Of a stretch of DNA of 64,000 bases, positions 8,173 to 18,640 are shown one piece after another (position 1 is the first letter of the stretch; every line of letters begins with the position of its first letter). The translations under genes and the position numbers were made by a program. The notes beneath the pieces are model-generated. The model worked only from the letters and a program-made list of their open reading frames with translations, was not told the DNA's origin and searched no databases. The DNA is from Antarcticibacterium flavum (lineage in GTDB: Bacteria; Bacteroidota; Bacteroidia; Flavobacteriales; Flavobacteriaceae), in assembly GCF_006159205.1 (NCBI RefSeq), contig NZ_CP040812.1:4030001-4094000 (forward strand), given 5' to 3'.

Positions 8173-9258
8173 TTAAAATCCTTTATAACTAGCTTTTGTT
8201 AATTCTTGAACGTTTCTTATTTTCCTAGGAGGATAAAGATGCTTATCGAGGTATTTATAAATATCAACTCTTACTTCCCTGGCATGTTGTGTATCAATTC
8301 GGTTAAAAATATGTCCCCCAGGAATTTCATCGTAGATTTTATATTCAAACTTTTTATTATTTGCTTTTAAGGAGGAAATCAAGTGTTCAACTTCAAGAAC
8401 ATTGACATCATTATCATTTGTATTAGTATGTATGAGAAGTGGAGTGTTTTTAAGCTTGTGCGCATTATATGCAGGAGAGCGTCGTTTATATTCTTCAACA
8501 TTTTCATATGCGGTCTTTCCAATATGGTAATCAGCTGAATAAAGATCTCTGTATCCTTGAGTTTTATATCCCATTCGTGCTATTAAATCACTTACTGGTA
8601 CTCCTGCATAGGCCACTTTGTAATTGTCAGGTTTTTCGAAAATATTTAAGAGAGTAATAAGACCACCATGGCTCCAGCCAATAATTCCAATTCTATTTTT
8701 GTCTACGAATGAGTAATTTTCAATCATAAATTCACGGCTGGCATCCACATCTCCTACTTCTCGGCCGCCGTAGTCTATGTTTTCATAATGTCTTTTGCCA
8801 TAGCCTGTACTTCCTCTATATTCCGCAGCAACTACTATATACTGTTGAGCCATTAATTCCCTAATAATATGGGCATAAAAAGTTCCAAAACTACTATGTA
8901 CACCTCCATGCGGGAAAACTATCAGGGGATATTTTTTATTGGGATCAATATCTTTAGGAACGAATACATAGGAAGAAAAGATTAAGGGATTACCATAACC
9001 TTGGGCTGTTTCATTCTTTTCCTTCCAAAGAGGCGGGCCAGTCATTGTAACCTTATCGACGTGTGCAACATCTCCTACTTTTTGATACCAGAGAATATCA
9101 TCTATTCCCTTACCAAGTTGATCAAGACTATGTCTCAAATTGGAGATTTGGTTTCCCATTTTCTCTATAATTTCATCTTTAGATTCCTTTTCCTGAGCTA
9201 CCATTTGACTTTTTCCGATAGCCAAAATAAAGAATAGCAATAAGTAAATGTTTTTCAT
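8173..9258 (-). CDS. Secreted S9-type alpha/beta-hydrolase peptidase
   Basis: 361 residues with a signal peptide (MKNIYLLLFFILAIGKSQMVAQ). It carries only the catalytic S9 domain, without a full beta-propeller: oxyanion region FPHGGVHSSF, then GIIGWSHGG with Ser 196, Asp 282 or 284 (TNTNDND) and His 316 (GGHIFNR). The block AAEYRGSTGYGKRHYENID is typical of dipeptidyl-aminopeptidase/acylaminoacyl-peptidase-like members. It lies 51 bases from the downstream M14 gene and 48 bases from the upstream M14 gene, so the three form a probable operon for degrading peptides in the periplasm. An esterase role cannot be excluded. Confidence 0.85.
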   Translation of the reverse strand: MKNIYLLLFFILAIGKSQMVAQEKESKDEIIEKMGNQISNLRHSLDQLGKGIDDILWYQKVGDVAHVDKVTMTGPPLWKEKNETAQGYGNPLIFSSYVFVPKDIDPNKKYPLIVFPHGGVHSSFGTFYAHIIRELMAQQYIVVAAEYRGSTGYGKRHYENIDYGGREVGDVDASREFMIENYSFVDKNRIGIIGWSHGGLITLLNIFEKPDNYKVAYAGVPVSDLIARMGYKTQGYRDLYSADYHIGKTAYENVEEYKRRSPAYNAHKLKNTPLLIHTNTNDNDVNVLEVEHLISSLKANNKKFEYKIYDEIPGGHIFNRIDTQHAREVRVDIYKYLDKHLYPPRKIRNVQELTKASYKGF

Positions 9259-9306
9259 AAAAATTTTCTTTAGTTAATTATTGGGTTAATCAGTTTACTT
9301 TTTTCA

Positions 9307-11820
9307 TTACATATGCTCCCCAAAGAAGATCGCGTTCATTAACAGCTTATTCGTTCCAAACCAAAATGCCCGGAAGTTGGTATTATCTGTAAACAGGATC
9401 ACCTGGCCGCTGCCTAAATTGGTCTTTTTGAAGGGGACCGTGTTGGCGATCAATTCAAGGTTGGGTTTGCTTATGTAGCCGCTTAGTAATGGATTCCCGG
9501 TGTACTGTAACGGGTTGTTGTAGCTGGTGGAATCGGCTTCTATGAAAATGGTTGTATCCCTGAACAGGGCTATTTTATCATCCTTATAACCAAAATTCAC
9601 AGGGTGTGATCTGTCCTGTTTTGCCTGGAAGATCGCTCCTCCAATGCCCTGTGCCCCTCTAAAGTCTCTCGCCTGCTCAAAAGTGACATTTTCTGCCTTA
9701 ATTTCATTCTTCTTAAGCTCCATCTTCATGAACTCGTTGCTCTTGAACCAGTTGGCGGCATTTTTATATCCTATTAAGGTTCCACCATTGCGAACCCAGG
9801 TTTTAAGTTTGTCTGCCTCACTTTTACCAAGAGCACCACCCCAGCTGTTGGGAAGGATGATAGCCGTATAGGAACTAAGGTCGGCACGATTGAAATTACG
9901 TGTGTCCAGTTTAGTGATCTTCATGTCGTAACGTTGATCAAACAGGTGCCAGATCTCTCCGGCATCATAAGGGGTGATCCCGTCTCCTACGATCATTGCA
10001 ACCTTTTGAGGTTCCAATGGCCTGAATTTATTGCTTCCCAGGGTTATCCCGCTAGTGAGGCCGGTAGTTACCGCGTTAATCTCCACTCCGGTTTCTTCAG
10101 CCACTGTTTTGAGTAACTCAAAGATCTCGTCTGAGTTCAATTCCTGGTTCTGTACCGGGATAAGGATAGTACCATAATCATAGGCTTTATCTCCCTCTGC
10201 AAATGGTTGCATGGCAACAGTAGCACGCAGGTCCTTTTCCAGGATCATATTAAGGGCTTTTGGTGCATAATAGTTATGCCACTCCATAAGGTAAGCGTAT
10301 TCGCTGCGGGCAGGGGCAGTGACCGTTGGTTTTGCCGGCTCTTCTATCCTTTCGCCTGCATTGCGTATGTTGACCTCCTCCTGGAAATCCAGGTTGAAGG
10401 CAAGGGGGAAGGTCCAGGCAGAGATGTCATAGAAAAGACTGTCCTGGAAGCTGGTCCTTTTTTCGAACATAGCCTCTACAAGTCGGTGTTGCCTCTGATT
10501 TTTAGGAACGATATAGGCCGCCCCTTTTTTATAGTTCTTGCCATTGGATTCAAAATCCCCGGCAACCTCATGAACTTCAATTTGCTGGCGTCTTAAAATA
10601 TCTGCCAGGTGCCAGGCGGTGGCGGGATCTTTGGAATTTCCAAAGACATAGGCGCCTTTTCCTGTCGACTTACGGGCATTTGCATAAAATTCGCGCTGGA
10701 AATTAAGGATCTTTTCCCTCATACCCACTGCAGCTTCCAGGGTGGAAAGTGCGGTAGTAAATTGATTTCTTATAGTGAATGGGAAGGTGAGGAGCCCGTT
10801 ATTGGTTTCCTGCACATGCCCGCGGGAACTTCCCTGCTCAAAGAGAATTCCTATGCTTCCGTTAATATCGGGGAAGGTAGAACCTTTTCCGTAGTAAAAA
10901 TCGTCGTAATCCTCTTCAGTATAATAAAGGGAGCCAATTTTATCCAGTGCAGCGGCGTGGTAGGTGCCAATCTCTTTGGTAAGATCCTGGTTCATTTGCG
11001 GCGTTAGCGGGTGAGTCCTTGAAGGTATCCCCGGCTGGAAAAAGAACGAGGAGTTGGAGCCCATCTCGTGATGATCGGTTAGGATATTTGGATGCCATTT
11101 ATGAAAAGTCTCTATTCGCGCACGGGATTCAGGTAATTGTGCCGGCAGCCAGTCGCGGTTCATGTCAAACCAGTAGTGGTTGGTCCTTCCTCCCGGCCAT
11201 ACTTCGCTGAATTCCCTGTCCTGCGGGTCCGGATTAAGGTTGTGGCTCCTGTTGGTGTTGGCCCAATAGGCAAAACGCTGTAACCCGTCCGGATTAAAAG
11301 AAGGATCAAAGAGGATGATAGTATTCTCAAGAAGTTCATCAATTTTTGGGCCCTGTCCTGCTGCAAGATAGTAGGCTGCAAGAAGAGCGGCGTTGGAACC
11401 ACTGGCTTCATTTCCGTGAATGGAGAACCCCTGGTTCACCACGATGGGCATACTGGCAGTATTTAAGTTGCTGCTGTTTTCCCGGGTAAGTTTCAGGTGG
11501 TCCTGGCGTATTTGCTCCAGATTGCTATGATTTTCAGGCGAAGTGATGGTTAGAAGGATTAGCGGCCTTCCTTCATAGGTATTCCCGCGGGTTTCCAGAG
11601 TGATTCGCGGAGATTCTTCAGCTAAAGTCCGCATATAGGAAAGCAGTAGGTCGTGGGTCACATGCCACTCGCCGGGTATATAGCCTAAAACTTCCTGGGG
11701 GGTGCTAATATTCTCATCGTAATTTATGTCCTGAGGGAGATAGTAATTAAGGTCTATCGGTTTTTGTGCTAGGGAAAATAGAGGAATTAAACACAAAATA
11801 AAAAATGATAAATTTTTCAT
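9307..11820 (-). CDS. Large secreted M14 carboxypeptidase with C-terminal amidotransferase-like domain
   Basis: 837 residues with a signal peptide (MKNLSFFILCLIPLFSLAQ). Residues about 45-370 are the M14 domain: zinc ligands His 135 and Glu 138 (HGNEASG), third His about 250 (TDHHEMG), Arg 222 (DMNRDW) and catalytic Glu 328 (ILFEQG). Residues about 600-830 look like the class-I amidotransferase-like or DUF4159-type domain usual in this subfamily. The gene is visibly richer in G/C than the AT-rich peptidases on either side, which hints at a different origin. It heads the minus-strand peptidase set and is divergent from SusC. Confidence 0.88.
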   Translation of the reverse strand: MKNLSFFILCLIPLFSLAQKPIDLNYYLPQDINYDENISTPQEVLGYIPGEWHVTHDLLLSYMRTLAEESPRITLETRGNTYEGRPLILLTITSPENHSNLEQIRQDHLKLTRENSSNLNTASMPIVVNQGFSIHGNEASGSNAALLAAYYLAAGQGPKIDELLENTIILFDPSFNPDGLQRFAYWANTNRSHNLNPDPQDREFSEVWPGGRTNHYWFDMNRDWLPAQLPESRARIETFHKWHPNILTDHHEMGSNSSFFFQPGIPSRTHPLTPQMNQDLTKEIGTYHAAALDKIGSLYYTEEDYDDFYYGKGSTFPDINGSIGILFEQGSSRGHVQETNNGLLTFPFTIRNQFTTALSTLEAAVGMREKILNFQREFYANARKSTGKGAYVFGNSKDPATAWHLADILRRQQIEVHEVAGDFESNGKNYKKGAAYIVPKNQRQHRLVEAMFEKRTSFQDSLFYDISAWTFPLAFNLDFQEEVNIRNAGERIEEPAKPTVTAPARSEYAYLMEWHNYYAPKALNMILEKDLRATVAMQPFAEGDKAYDYGTILIPVQNQELNSDEIFELLKTVAEETGVEINAVTTGLTSGITLGSNKFRPLEPQKVAMIVGDGITPYDAGEIWHLFDQRYDMKITKLDTRNFNRADLSSYTAIILPNSWGGALGKSEADKLKTWVRNGGTLIGYKNAANWFKSNEFMKMELKKNEIKAENVTFEQARDFRGAQGIGGAIFQAKQDRSHPVNFGYKDDKIALFRDTTIFIEADSTSYNNPLQYTGNPLLSGYISKPNLELIANTVPFKKTNLGSGQVILFTDNTNFRAFWFGTNKLLMNAIFFGEHM

Positions 11821-12132
11821 AATTCGATGCTAAAAGATATAGGAATTTATGTATTTGGACTGGAAAAATCTCGATTAACGGTAAGATTTCTAAATACTAG
11901 ATTTTCAAATCTATACAAATTTTTTTTAAAAAGGAAATTCATATTTTTTTTTGAAAAAAATTTTTTTTTCTAACTTGATTCAAATGGCCCATTCTCAGCG
12001 AATTACCTTAATGTAAATTTTTGTACTATTTCGATTGCGAAAATAATTTAATTTTTTTTTAGTGCTTTTATAAATTGTTTACCCATTTATTATTTGCTAA
12101 ACTTGTAAATCATTAACCCAAAAATTTACAGA
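11821..12132. promoter_or_regulatory. Divergent intergenic region between peptidase operon and SusCD
   Basis: This 312-base, very AT-rich region separates the minus-strand peptidases from the plus-strand SusC gene and must hold promoters for both. It has long T and A tracts around 11918-11970. I could not place a Flavobacteriia promoter (TTG plus TAnnTTTG at correct spacing) with confidence, and I see no ORF or strong hairpin. Confidence 0.5.
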
Positions 12133-15100
12133 ATGAAATTGAAAATTACTTGTATTTTGTTCATTTCGCTGAGTTTCTTCGAAATGGCCTTTGCGCAGCA
12201 ACGAAATGTAACTGGAACAGTTACTGACACCCAGGGCCTTCCCTTGCCTGGTGTAAATATTACTGTAAAAGAAACGTCACGGGGTGTACAGACAGATTTT
12301 GATGGGAATTACTCCATTCAGGCTGAAACTGGAGAAGTTTTAGTCTTTTCCTTCGTAGGATTACGCACCAAGGAAGTCGTTGTTGGAACTGATAATATTA
12401 TCAGTGTTGTACTCGAAATGGATGCGGCGGAATTGGATGCAGTCGTTGTAACTGCACTAGGTGTTAAAGCTCGCCCACGATCTATAACGACAGCTATTGA
12501 AACGGTCACGTCTGATGATATAGAAAATGCAGGAGAAACTAATCTCGCAAATTCTCTATCGTCAAAAGCTGCAGGTGTTAATGTTGTAAGTTCATCCGGA
12601 TCTGTTGGAGCTTCTGCAACCATTAGAATTCGTGGAAACACTTCTATTAATAAATCTAATAGCCCCCTTTTTGTTGTAGATGGCGTTCCAATTGATAATT
12701 CGAATACGGGAAATAGTAATGCAGGAGCAGATCAGTCCAATCGAGCTATTGATATAAATCAAGCCGATATAGCGAGTATTGACATCCTCAAAGGTACTGC
12801 TGCACAAACTTTGTATGGATTAAGGGCTGCTAATGGTGTGATACTTATTACTACCAAAAAAGGAATTGCAGGTGAACCTACCATATCAGTAACTTCAACA
12901 ACACAATTTAGTAACGTTAGTCAGGTTCCTGAATTGCAACAGGAATTTGCGCAAGGTCGCCCCGTGAATGGTGTTCCTACCTATCGTGGCCCTGAGACTG
13001 GAGAAAGTTTTAGCTGGGGTCCAAGAATTTCTTCTTTAGAATATGATGGTGATACCTCTTATCCTTATCACAGGCTAGGAAGGTTAGTTCCTCAAGGAAC
13101 CGGAAACGGACAACCGGCTGAAGCGTATGATCACTACGACTTTTTTGTGACCGGTATTCTTCAAGATCAAAATGTTTCCGTTAGAGGGGGTCAGATAGAA
13201 TTAAATATTATTTATCGGGATCGAATTTGAACCAAACCGGAATTTCTCCGAAGGAAAAATTCGCCAGGAGGTCATTTAGAACAGACCTCAGTGCGATGTT
13301 AACAGAAAAACTGGAAATATCTGCAAGTGCAAATTTTGTCAATTCAGGAGGACGACGTGTTCAACGAGGGTCAAACATTTCTGGTGTTATGGTGGGGGTA
13401 GTGAGAACTACTCCAACTTTCGATAACGGAAATGGCTTATCAGGTCGTGAAGCCGCGGATAATCCTTCTACCTATGAATTACCAGATGGAACTCAACGGA
13501 GTTATAGAGCTGGTATCTATGATAACCCATATTGGACCGTTGCCAAAAACCCATCTACAGACGATGTAAAAAGATTCATTGGGAGACTCTCATTTGATTA
13601 CAAACCACTGGATTGGGCCACCGTTCGAGGTAGTATAGGTTATGATCAATATTCTGACGTACGAAAATCTGCGCTTGATATCAATTCAGCATCTAATCCT
13701 CAGGGAGAGGTTTTTGATTCAAATTTGTTTAATGAAGATATAAATACCCAGTTGCTTTTTTTAACCGAGCACCAGATAGGTGATAAAATTACATTAAATG
13801 GTTTATTTGGTTATGATGGATTTTCAACGGAAAGCTTAAATAGAAACGTACTTGGAAATGCGTTGACTGTACCAGGATTGTTTAATTTAGCGAATACCGC
13901 CAGCCAGATTTCATCTGAATCAATAGGTAGAAAAAAATTGGACGGTGTGCTTTTAGATGCAAAATTTGCTTATGATGACATGTTATTTCTGAATGGTACT
14001 TTTAGGAATGACTGGTCTTCAACATTGCCAGTGGATAATAATGCTTTTCAATCTTATAGTGTTGGAACTAGTTTCATATTTACTGAATTATGGGAAAACG
14101 ATTATATGAACTACGGTAAAATACGAGGTTCATATGGTAAAACAGGGAATGATGCTCCTATCTTTTCTACTTTAACTTATTACGGTGCAGCTGCGGCCGG
14201 GGGAGACTTTTTTATTGGATCGAATCAATTTCCATTATTCTCAACTGTGGCTTTCGAGAGATCATCACAATTAGGTAATCCTAATATAAGACCTGAGAGT
14301 ACAAGGGAATATGAATTGGGAGCTGAATTTTATTTCTTCGATTCCCGTTTTAAATTAGATGTAACTTATTATAATAAAGAAACTACAGATCAAATTATTG
14401 CTGTTGATCAACCCTCAGTTACCGGATATACTTCTAGAATCGTGAATGCCGGTATTATCGAGAATAAAGGATGGGAAGTTTCTGGAGGTGTAAAAGTTAT
14501 AAATACCCAGGATTTTTCCTGGGATATAGATGCTAATTGGACAGCGTATGAAACTACTGTTGTCGAACTTGCTGAAAATGTCGAATCAATAATTTTATCA
14601 GGTTTAGGGAGTGTAAATAGTGTTGCTGTACCAGGTCAACCATATAGCTCAATATTCGGTACCAGATTTGCTCGCAATGCTAATGGGGAAATGATTATTG
14701 GAAATGATGGTTTTCCATTACAAGATTCTGAATCTGGAATAATTGGAGATCCAAACCCAGATTGGACAATGGGGGTAAGAAATTCCTTTTCCTATAAAAA
14801 CTTTAGTTTATCTGGACTCTTGGATATTCGAAAGGGAGGTGACGTGTGGTGTGGTACCTGTGAGATAGCAGATTATTTTGGTACTTCACAAAAAACAGCT
14901 GAGCAAAGAAGTATTACCGGATATGTGTTCGACGGAGTAAATGTAGACACAGGTCAACCTAATACTACTGAAGTTGCTTTTGCAGATCCAACTAAACCAG
15001 TAAATACTAATAGATGGGTGAGATATGGATTTACAGGTGCTGCAGAGGATTATATTTATGACACTTCCTGGATTAGGTTGCGTGAAGTTGCTTTAACTTA

Positions 15101-15305
15101 CAGTTTACCACGAAGTATTATTGATAATTCCTTTCTTTCAGGAGGATCTATAACTCTTGCTGGCCGAAATTTATTCTTAATAACAGATTATCCAGGAGTG
15201 GATCCTGAAACGAATTTAAATGGAGATTCCAATGGAATAGGGTTAGACTATATGAATCAACCGAACACAAAAAGTTATGCTATTACAGCTAAAATTAATT
15301 TTTAA
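12133..15305 (+). pseudogene. SusC/RagA-type TonB-dependent transporter, broken by a -1 frameshift
   Basis: Two overlapping frames make one SusC-like protein of about 1057 residues. The first frame (12133-13230) gives the signal peptide, the carboxypeptidase-regulatory-like domain (VTGTVTDTQGLPLPGVN), and the TonB plug with IRGNTSINKSNSPLFVVDG. The second (from 13191 in the other frame to 15305) gives the beta-barrel. The break is in the GGGGG run at 13186-13190: with one extra G the sequence reads VSVRGG-SDRIKYYLSGSNLNQTGI, exactly the family pattern. As given, no full-length transporter can be made. It may be a sequencing error, a true mutation or a slippage switch. It is followed by its SusD partner and would import peptides, judging by its neighbours. 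Confidence 0.9.
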
Positions 15306-15315
15306 AAATATTGAT

Positions 15316-16680
15316 ATGAAATCATTTAAAAAAAAATTATTAAAAACATCTCTGGTTTGCTTGGTCTTATTAGCCTCTTGCGACTATGATGATATCAATC
15401 AGGATCCAACTCGCCCTGGAGGTGCGAATGTTGAAATCAATGCTTTGGTTCCTGCAATGCAAACACAAACTCACAGAAATCAATCTGCTGCCCTTGCCAG
15501 ACATGCTGGTATTATTATGCAACACTGGGAGGGGAGCGATGCTCAACAATTACAATATACAGCATATCAAATAGGTGAGGATGGACCCGGGTCCAATACT
15601 ATTTGGGAATTCGGATTTTATACTGGAGCTATGCGAGATGCAGATGATATAATCAAACGTGCAACTGAAAATGGAGCTCTTCATACACGGGGAATAGCCA
15701 AAATTTACATGGCTATAAATCTAGGATTGGCTACAAATGTATGGGGAAATGTTCCTTATTCTGAAGCGTTTTTAGGTGAGGAAAATTTATCTCCTAAGTA
15801 TGATGATCAGGAAGAGATTTATAGGGAGCTACAAATCCTATTATCTGAAGCTATAGAAGATTTAAATGCTGAAGATCCTGCAGGGATTAGAGGAAGCTTG
15901 GTGGCCGGTAGTAATGAAGATTGGATTAGGGCTGCACATGGTTTAAAAGCCCGTTTTTATATTCAACAAACCAGTGTAAGAAATGATGCAGCTCAGTTAG
16001 CTCTGGAAGAAACACAGTTAGCACTAAATAGTAATGCTGAGCAGCTCGATTTTCTTTTCGAAAACACACAAAACGGAGGACATCCTTTGGCTATATTTGG
16101 TATAAATCGACCAAACACTTTGATCGTAAGTGATAATTTCGCAGATTTAATGGAAGGCGATCCAAGAAAGGATCTGTATATGCAAGAGAATCCAGGAGGG
16201 GACTTTCTCTTTTTTAATGCCAATAATCCTAATCTTTTCTGGAGCCAGTTAGATAGTCCATCTCCTGTGATTAGCTATTCTGAAATCAAGTTTATCGAAG
16301 CAGAGGCGAAGGTTAGATTAAATGAGGATGCTACTGAAGAATTAGAAGAAGCAATTAGAGCAAATATGGAATACCTTGGAATCCCTGCTGCTGAAATTTC
16401 AAGCTATTTATCAACTGTTGAGTTATCTGGTTCGATGGAAGAAAAAATAAGAGTTATTATAAATGAAAAATATAAAGCTCTTTATGGACAGAATGCTGTC
16501 GAAGTTTGGAATGATTACAGAAGGACAGGTTACCCGGCCATTGTTCCAAATCCAAACGGAGCTAACGGTAATAACCCTTCAGGAATTGTTCCCAGAAGAT
16601 TACTTTATCCAATTTCTGAAAGATTGGGGAATCCTGAAAGTTATGAACAAGCTATTAGTGCTCAGGGGGACATCTCTTAG
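15316..16680 (+). CDS. SusD/RagB-type surface nutrient-binding lipoprotein
   Basis: 454 residues from the ATG at 15316, which gives a lipoprotein signal (MKSFKKKLLKTSLVCLVLLASC). The body matches the SusD-like-2 type: NQDPTRPGGANVEINALVPAMQ, repeated helices (IAKIYMAINLGLATNVWGNVPYSEAF is the SusD TPR signature) and the C-terminal block KYKALYGQNAVEVWNDYRRTGYP. SusD proteins cap the SusC transporter and bind the substrate outside the cell. It starts 10 bases after the SusC stop codon and ends the operon, because a strong terminator follows. The surrounding peptidases point to a peptide rather than a glycan ligand. Confidence 0.92.
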   Translation: MKSFKKKLLKTSLVCLVLLASCDYDDINQDPTRPGGANVEINALVPAMQTQTHRNQSAALARHAGIIMQHWEGSDAQQLQYTAYQIGEDGPGSNTIWEFGFYTGAMRDADDIIKRATENGALHTRGIAKIYMAINLGLATNVWGNVPYSEAFLGEENLSPKYDDQEEIYRELQILLSEAIEDLNAEDPAGIRGSLVAGSNEDWIRAAHGLKARFYIQQTSVRNDAAQLALEETQLALNSNAEQLDFLFENTQNGGHPLAIFGINRPNTLIVSDNFADLMEGDPRKDLYMQENPGGDFLFFNANNPNLFWSQLDSPSPVISYSEIKFIEAEAKVRLNEDATEELEEAIRANMEYLGIPAAEISSYLSTVELSGSMEEKIRVIINEKYKALYGQNAVEVWNDYRRTGYPAIVPNPNGANGNNPSGIVPRRLLYPISERLGNPESYEQAISAQGDIS

Positions 16681-16763
16681 ATGATGATATTTGGGTTTTC
16701 CCGAGAAATTAAAAATCAAAGGATCTTATATAAAATTCTGAATTAGCCTATAGTTTTCAGAAG

Positions 16764-16798
16764 AAAAAGTCGCTTTCAAAAGAGAGCGACTTTTTTAT
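16764..16798 (+). terminator. Rho-independent terminator after SusD
   Basis: GTCGCTTTC (16769-16777) pairs with GAGAGCGAC (16782-16790), 9 bp with one G-T pair and a 4-base AAAA loop, followed by six T. It closes the SusCD operon. Confidence 0.85.
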
Positions 16799-17240
16799 TA
16801 TGGAACTCAATGTTTTGAGTTTACTAATTAAGAAGGGCCAAAAGCAATAATTTATTTATAAATAAGGTTATTCCTGGGCCTAAATCAATCTCTCTGGAAG
16901 AAGAGTATTGAACTTAGTTTAAGAGAAATTCTAAAATGACCTACCCTGTTTTGTGTTGGTCCTGTATATATACCTTGAAGTAATTAGGACTTTATATATT
17001 AGATATTAAATTTTGATAATTTAGATATTCGTTAGTGGATTTTATTTTATATCTTTTTTTAGCAAATTTTGCTTAATTAAATAGCATTTAGAATTTCAGA
17101 TTTTTAGAATTCTGGTTTATTAGAAATAAGATCTACCCTAAACACATAAGGGGGATAATTGACAAAGGTATTTCAACTAAAAAAAAAGACATAGGTTTAC
17201 CGGATCTCGTTATTTTCCATAAAAAACACCCAGGGAGTTC
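16799..17240. other. Intergenic stretch without recognisable gene
   Basis: About 440 bases of AT-rich DNA between the SusD terminator and the end of the convergent M20 gene. Stops are frequent in all frames, and I see no RNA gene, repeat or strong hairpin. Confidence 0.6.
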
Positions 17241-18575
17241 TTAATTCGCTATTCCAGCTTCTGATAATAGTAAAATTAATGCTCTCTGTATTGATAAATG
17301 TCCCTCATCATTAATCCACCATTCCTGAAGGGAATGGGCTCCATCTCCTTTACCTCCGCGCCCTATAGTGACCGCAGGGATTCCAAGCGAAATCGGAATA
17401 TTAGAATTTGTCGATCCAGTTCTAAGAGTTGGGGTCGCGCCAAAAAGAGCCGCAGATGCCATGGCATTTTGGACTAATCTATTATCGACAGGAATTATTC
17501 CTGATGGCCGATCGCCTACCATATCTATCTCGACCTGGAGATCTGATCCTTCACGTTTTACTTGATTTTCTTTTTTCAGAGCTTCTTGGACGGATTTCTG
17601 GAAAATCTGATCCATTTTTTTTAATTGGTCCGGCACTGCCGAACGCATATCCACTTCAAGCCAAGATTCAAATGGGATAGCATTCACAGATGTTCCTCCG
17701 CCTATCCTTCCTATATTATAACTTACTTTCTCTTCTGACCGGGATAAACTATCCGCATTAATGATAAAATTATTAATAGCTCTGCCTAAGGCATGGTGTG
17801 GATTGGCCAAACCGAAGGCGCCCCAAGAATGACCACCGGGTCCCTTGAAAGTTACCCGGTAACGTAGAGAACCTAGAGCCCCATTGGCTATTCCTGCAAG
17901 GTCACCTCCGTCTACGCCAATCCAGGAATCAATACCAGGACCATCTTTCCGGAATAAGTGCTTAACTCCGCGCAGATCGCCCAATCCTTCTTCTCCTACA
18001 CTACCGATGAATAAAATGTCAGCTTCTGTTTCAATATTATTGATTTCAAGTGCCCGTAATACTGTGAGGACAACCATTAATCCGCGGGTATCGTCTCCTA
18101 TACCGGGAGCAATGAGTGTATCCCCGTGCTTTTTTACAGTTACATCGGTACCTTCGGGAAATACCGTATCCAAATGTGCGTCTAAAGCGACAACTTTATT
18201 GCCCGAGAAGCCTTTTTTTAGAGCAATGACATTTCCTACATCATCAGTCCAAACTGAATCTGCCCCTGCTTCTTTCAGCATCTCAGCATATTTAGCAGCT
18301 CTTACTTCTTCCTTAAAAGGTGGTGCAGGAATTTCTGTAAGCATAATTAATTCATTAAGGGTGCGAGATTCCAATTCCTCAATTGTCTTAAAAGCTTTTT
18401 GAACCTTTTTGTGCTTGGAAAGGGAATTAATTTCCTTAATATATTTTTTTTCTAAAACCTCTTTTTTTCCTTCAGAAGGAGAAGCTTTTTGAGCTAGGGA
18501 ATTAAATGTGGTGCAAAAAAAAATAATTAGAAATATTAAAGAAAAAGTATTCTTTGGAAATAGTGAAATTTTCAT
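17241..18575 (-). CDS. Secreted M20-family metallopeptidase (peptidase T-like)
   Basis: 444 residues with a signal peptide (FSLIFLIIFFCTTFNSLAQ). M20 metal-binding residues are His 134 and Asp 136 (DAHLDT), Asp 161/162 (GIGDDTRG) and the catalytic pair Glu 195/196 (GSVGEEG); a dimerisation domain follows (GPGGHSWGAFG), then the C-terminal HSLQEWW histidine. These enzymes split dipeptides or tripeptides or deacylate amino acids. It lies just upstream, on the same strand, of the genome region with SusCD and pairs with a second M20 enzyme 65 bases away, forming the last step of the peptide-degradation set. Confidence 0.88.
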   Translation of the reverse strand: MKISLFPKNTFSLIFLIIFFCTTFNSLAQKASPSEGKKEVLEKKYIKEINSLSKHKKVQKAFKTIEELESRTLNELIMLTEIPAPPFKEEVRAAKYAEMLKEAGADSVWTDDVGNVIALKKGFSGNKVVALDAHLDTVFPEGTDVTVKKHGDTLIAPGIGDDTRGLMVVLTVLRALEINNIETEADILFIGSVGEEGLGDLRGVKHLFRKDGPGIDSWIGVDGGDLAGIANGALGSLRYRVTFKGPGGHSWGAFGLANPHHALGRAINNFIINADSLSRSEEKVSYNIGRIGGGTSVNAIPFESWLEVDMRSAVPDQLKKMDQIFQKSVQEALKKENQVKREGSDLQVEIDMVGDRPSGIIPVDNRLVQNAMASAALFGATPTLRTGSTNSNIPISLGIPAVTIGRGGKGDGAHSLQEWWINDEGHLSIQRALILLLSEAGIAN

Positions 18576-18640
18576 GAAGTAGGTTGGTTAGATTAAAAGC
18601 TTCAATTTTTGAGAAGATGAATTGTCTTCTGATTATTTTT

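Noticed and set aside
12000..12132. Flavobacterial promoter (TTG and TAnnTTTG) before SusC
   Set aside because: Near matches exist but the spacing is wrong, so no promoter was called.
12133..15305. Two separate genes for the SusC region (one 365-residue and one 692-residue protein)
   Set aside because: The second frame has no signal peptide or plug and exactly continues the first when one base is added at the G5 run; it is one broken gene.
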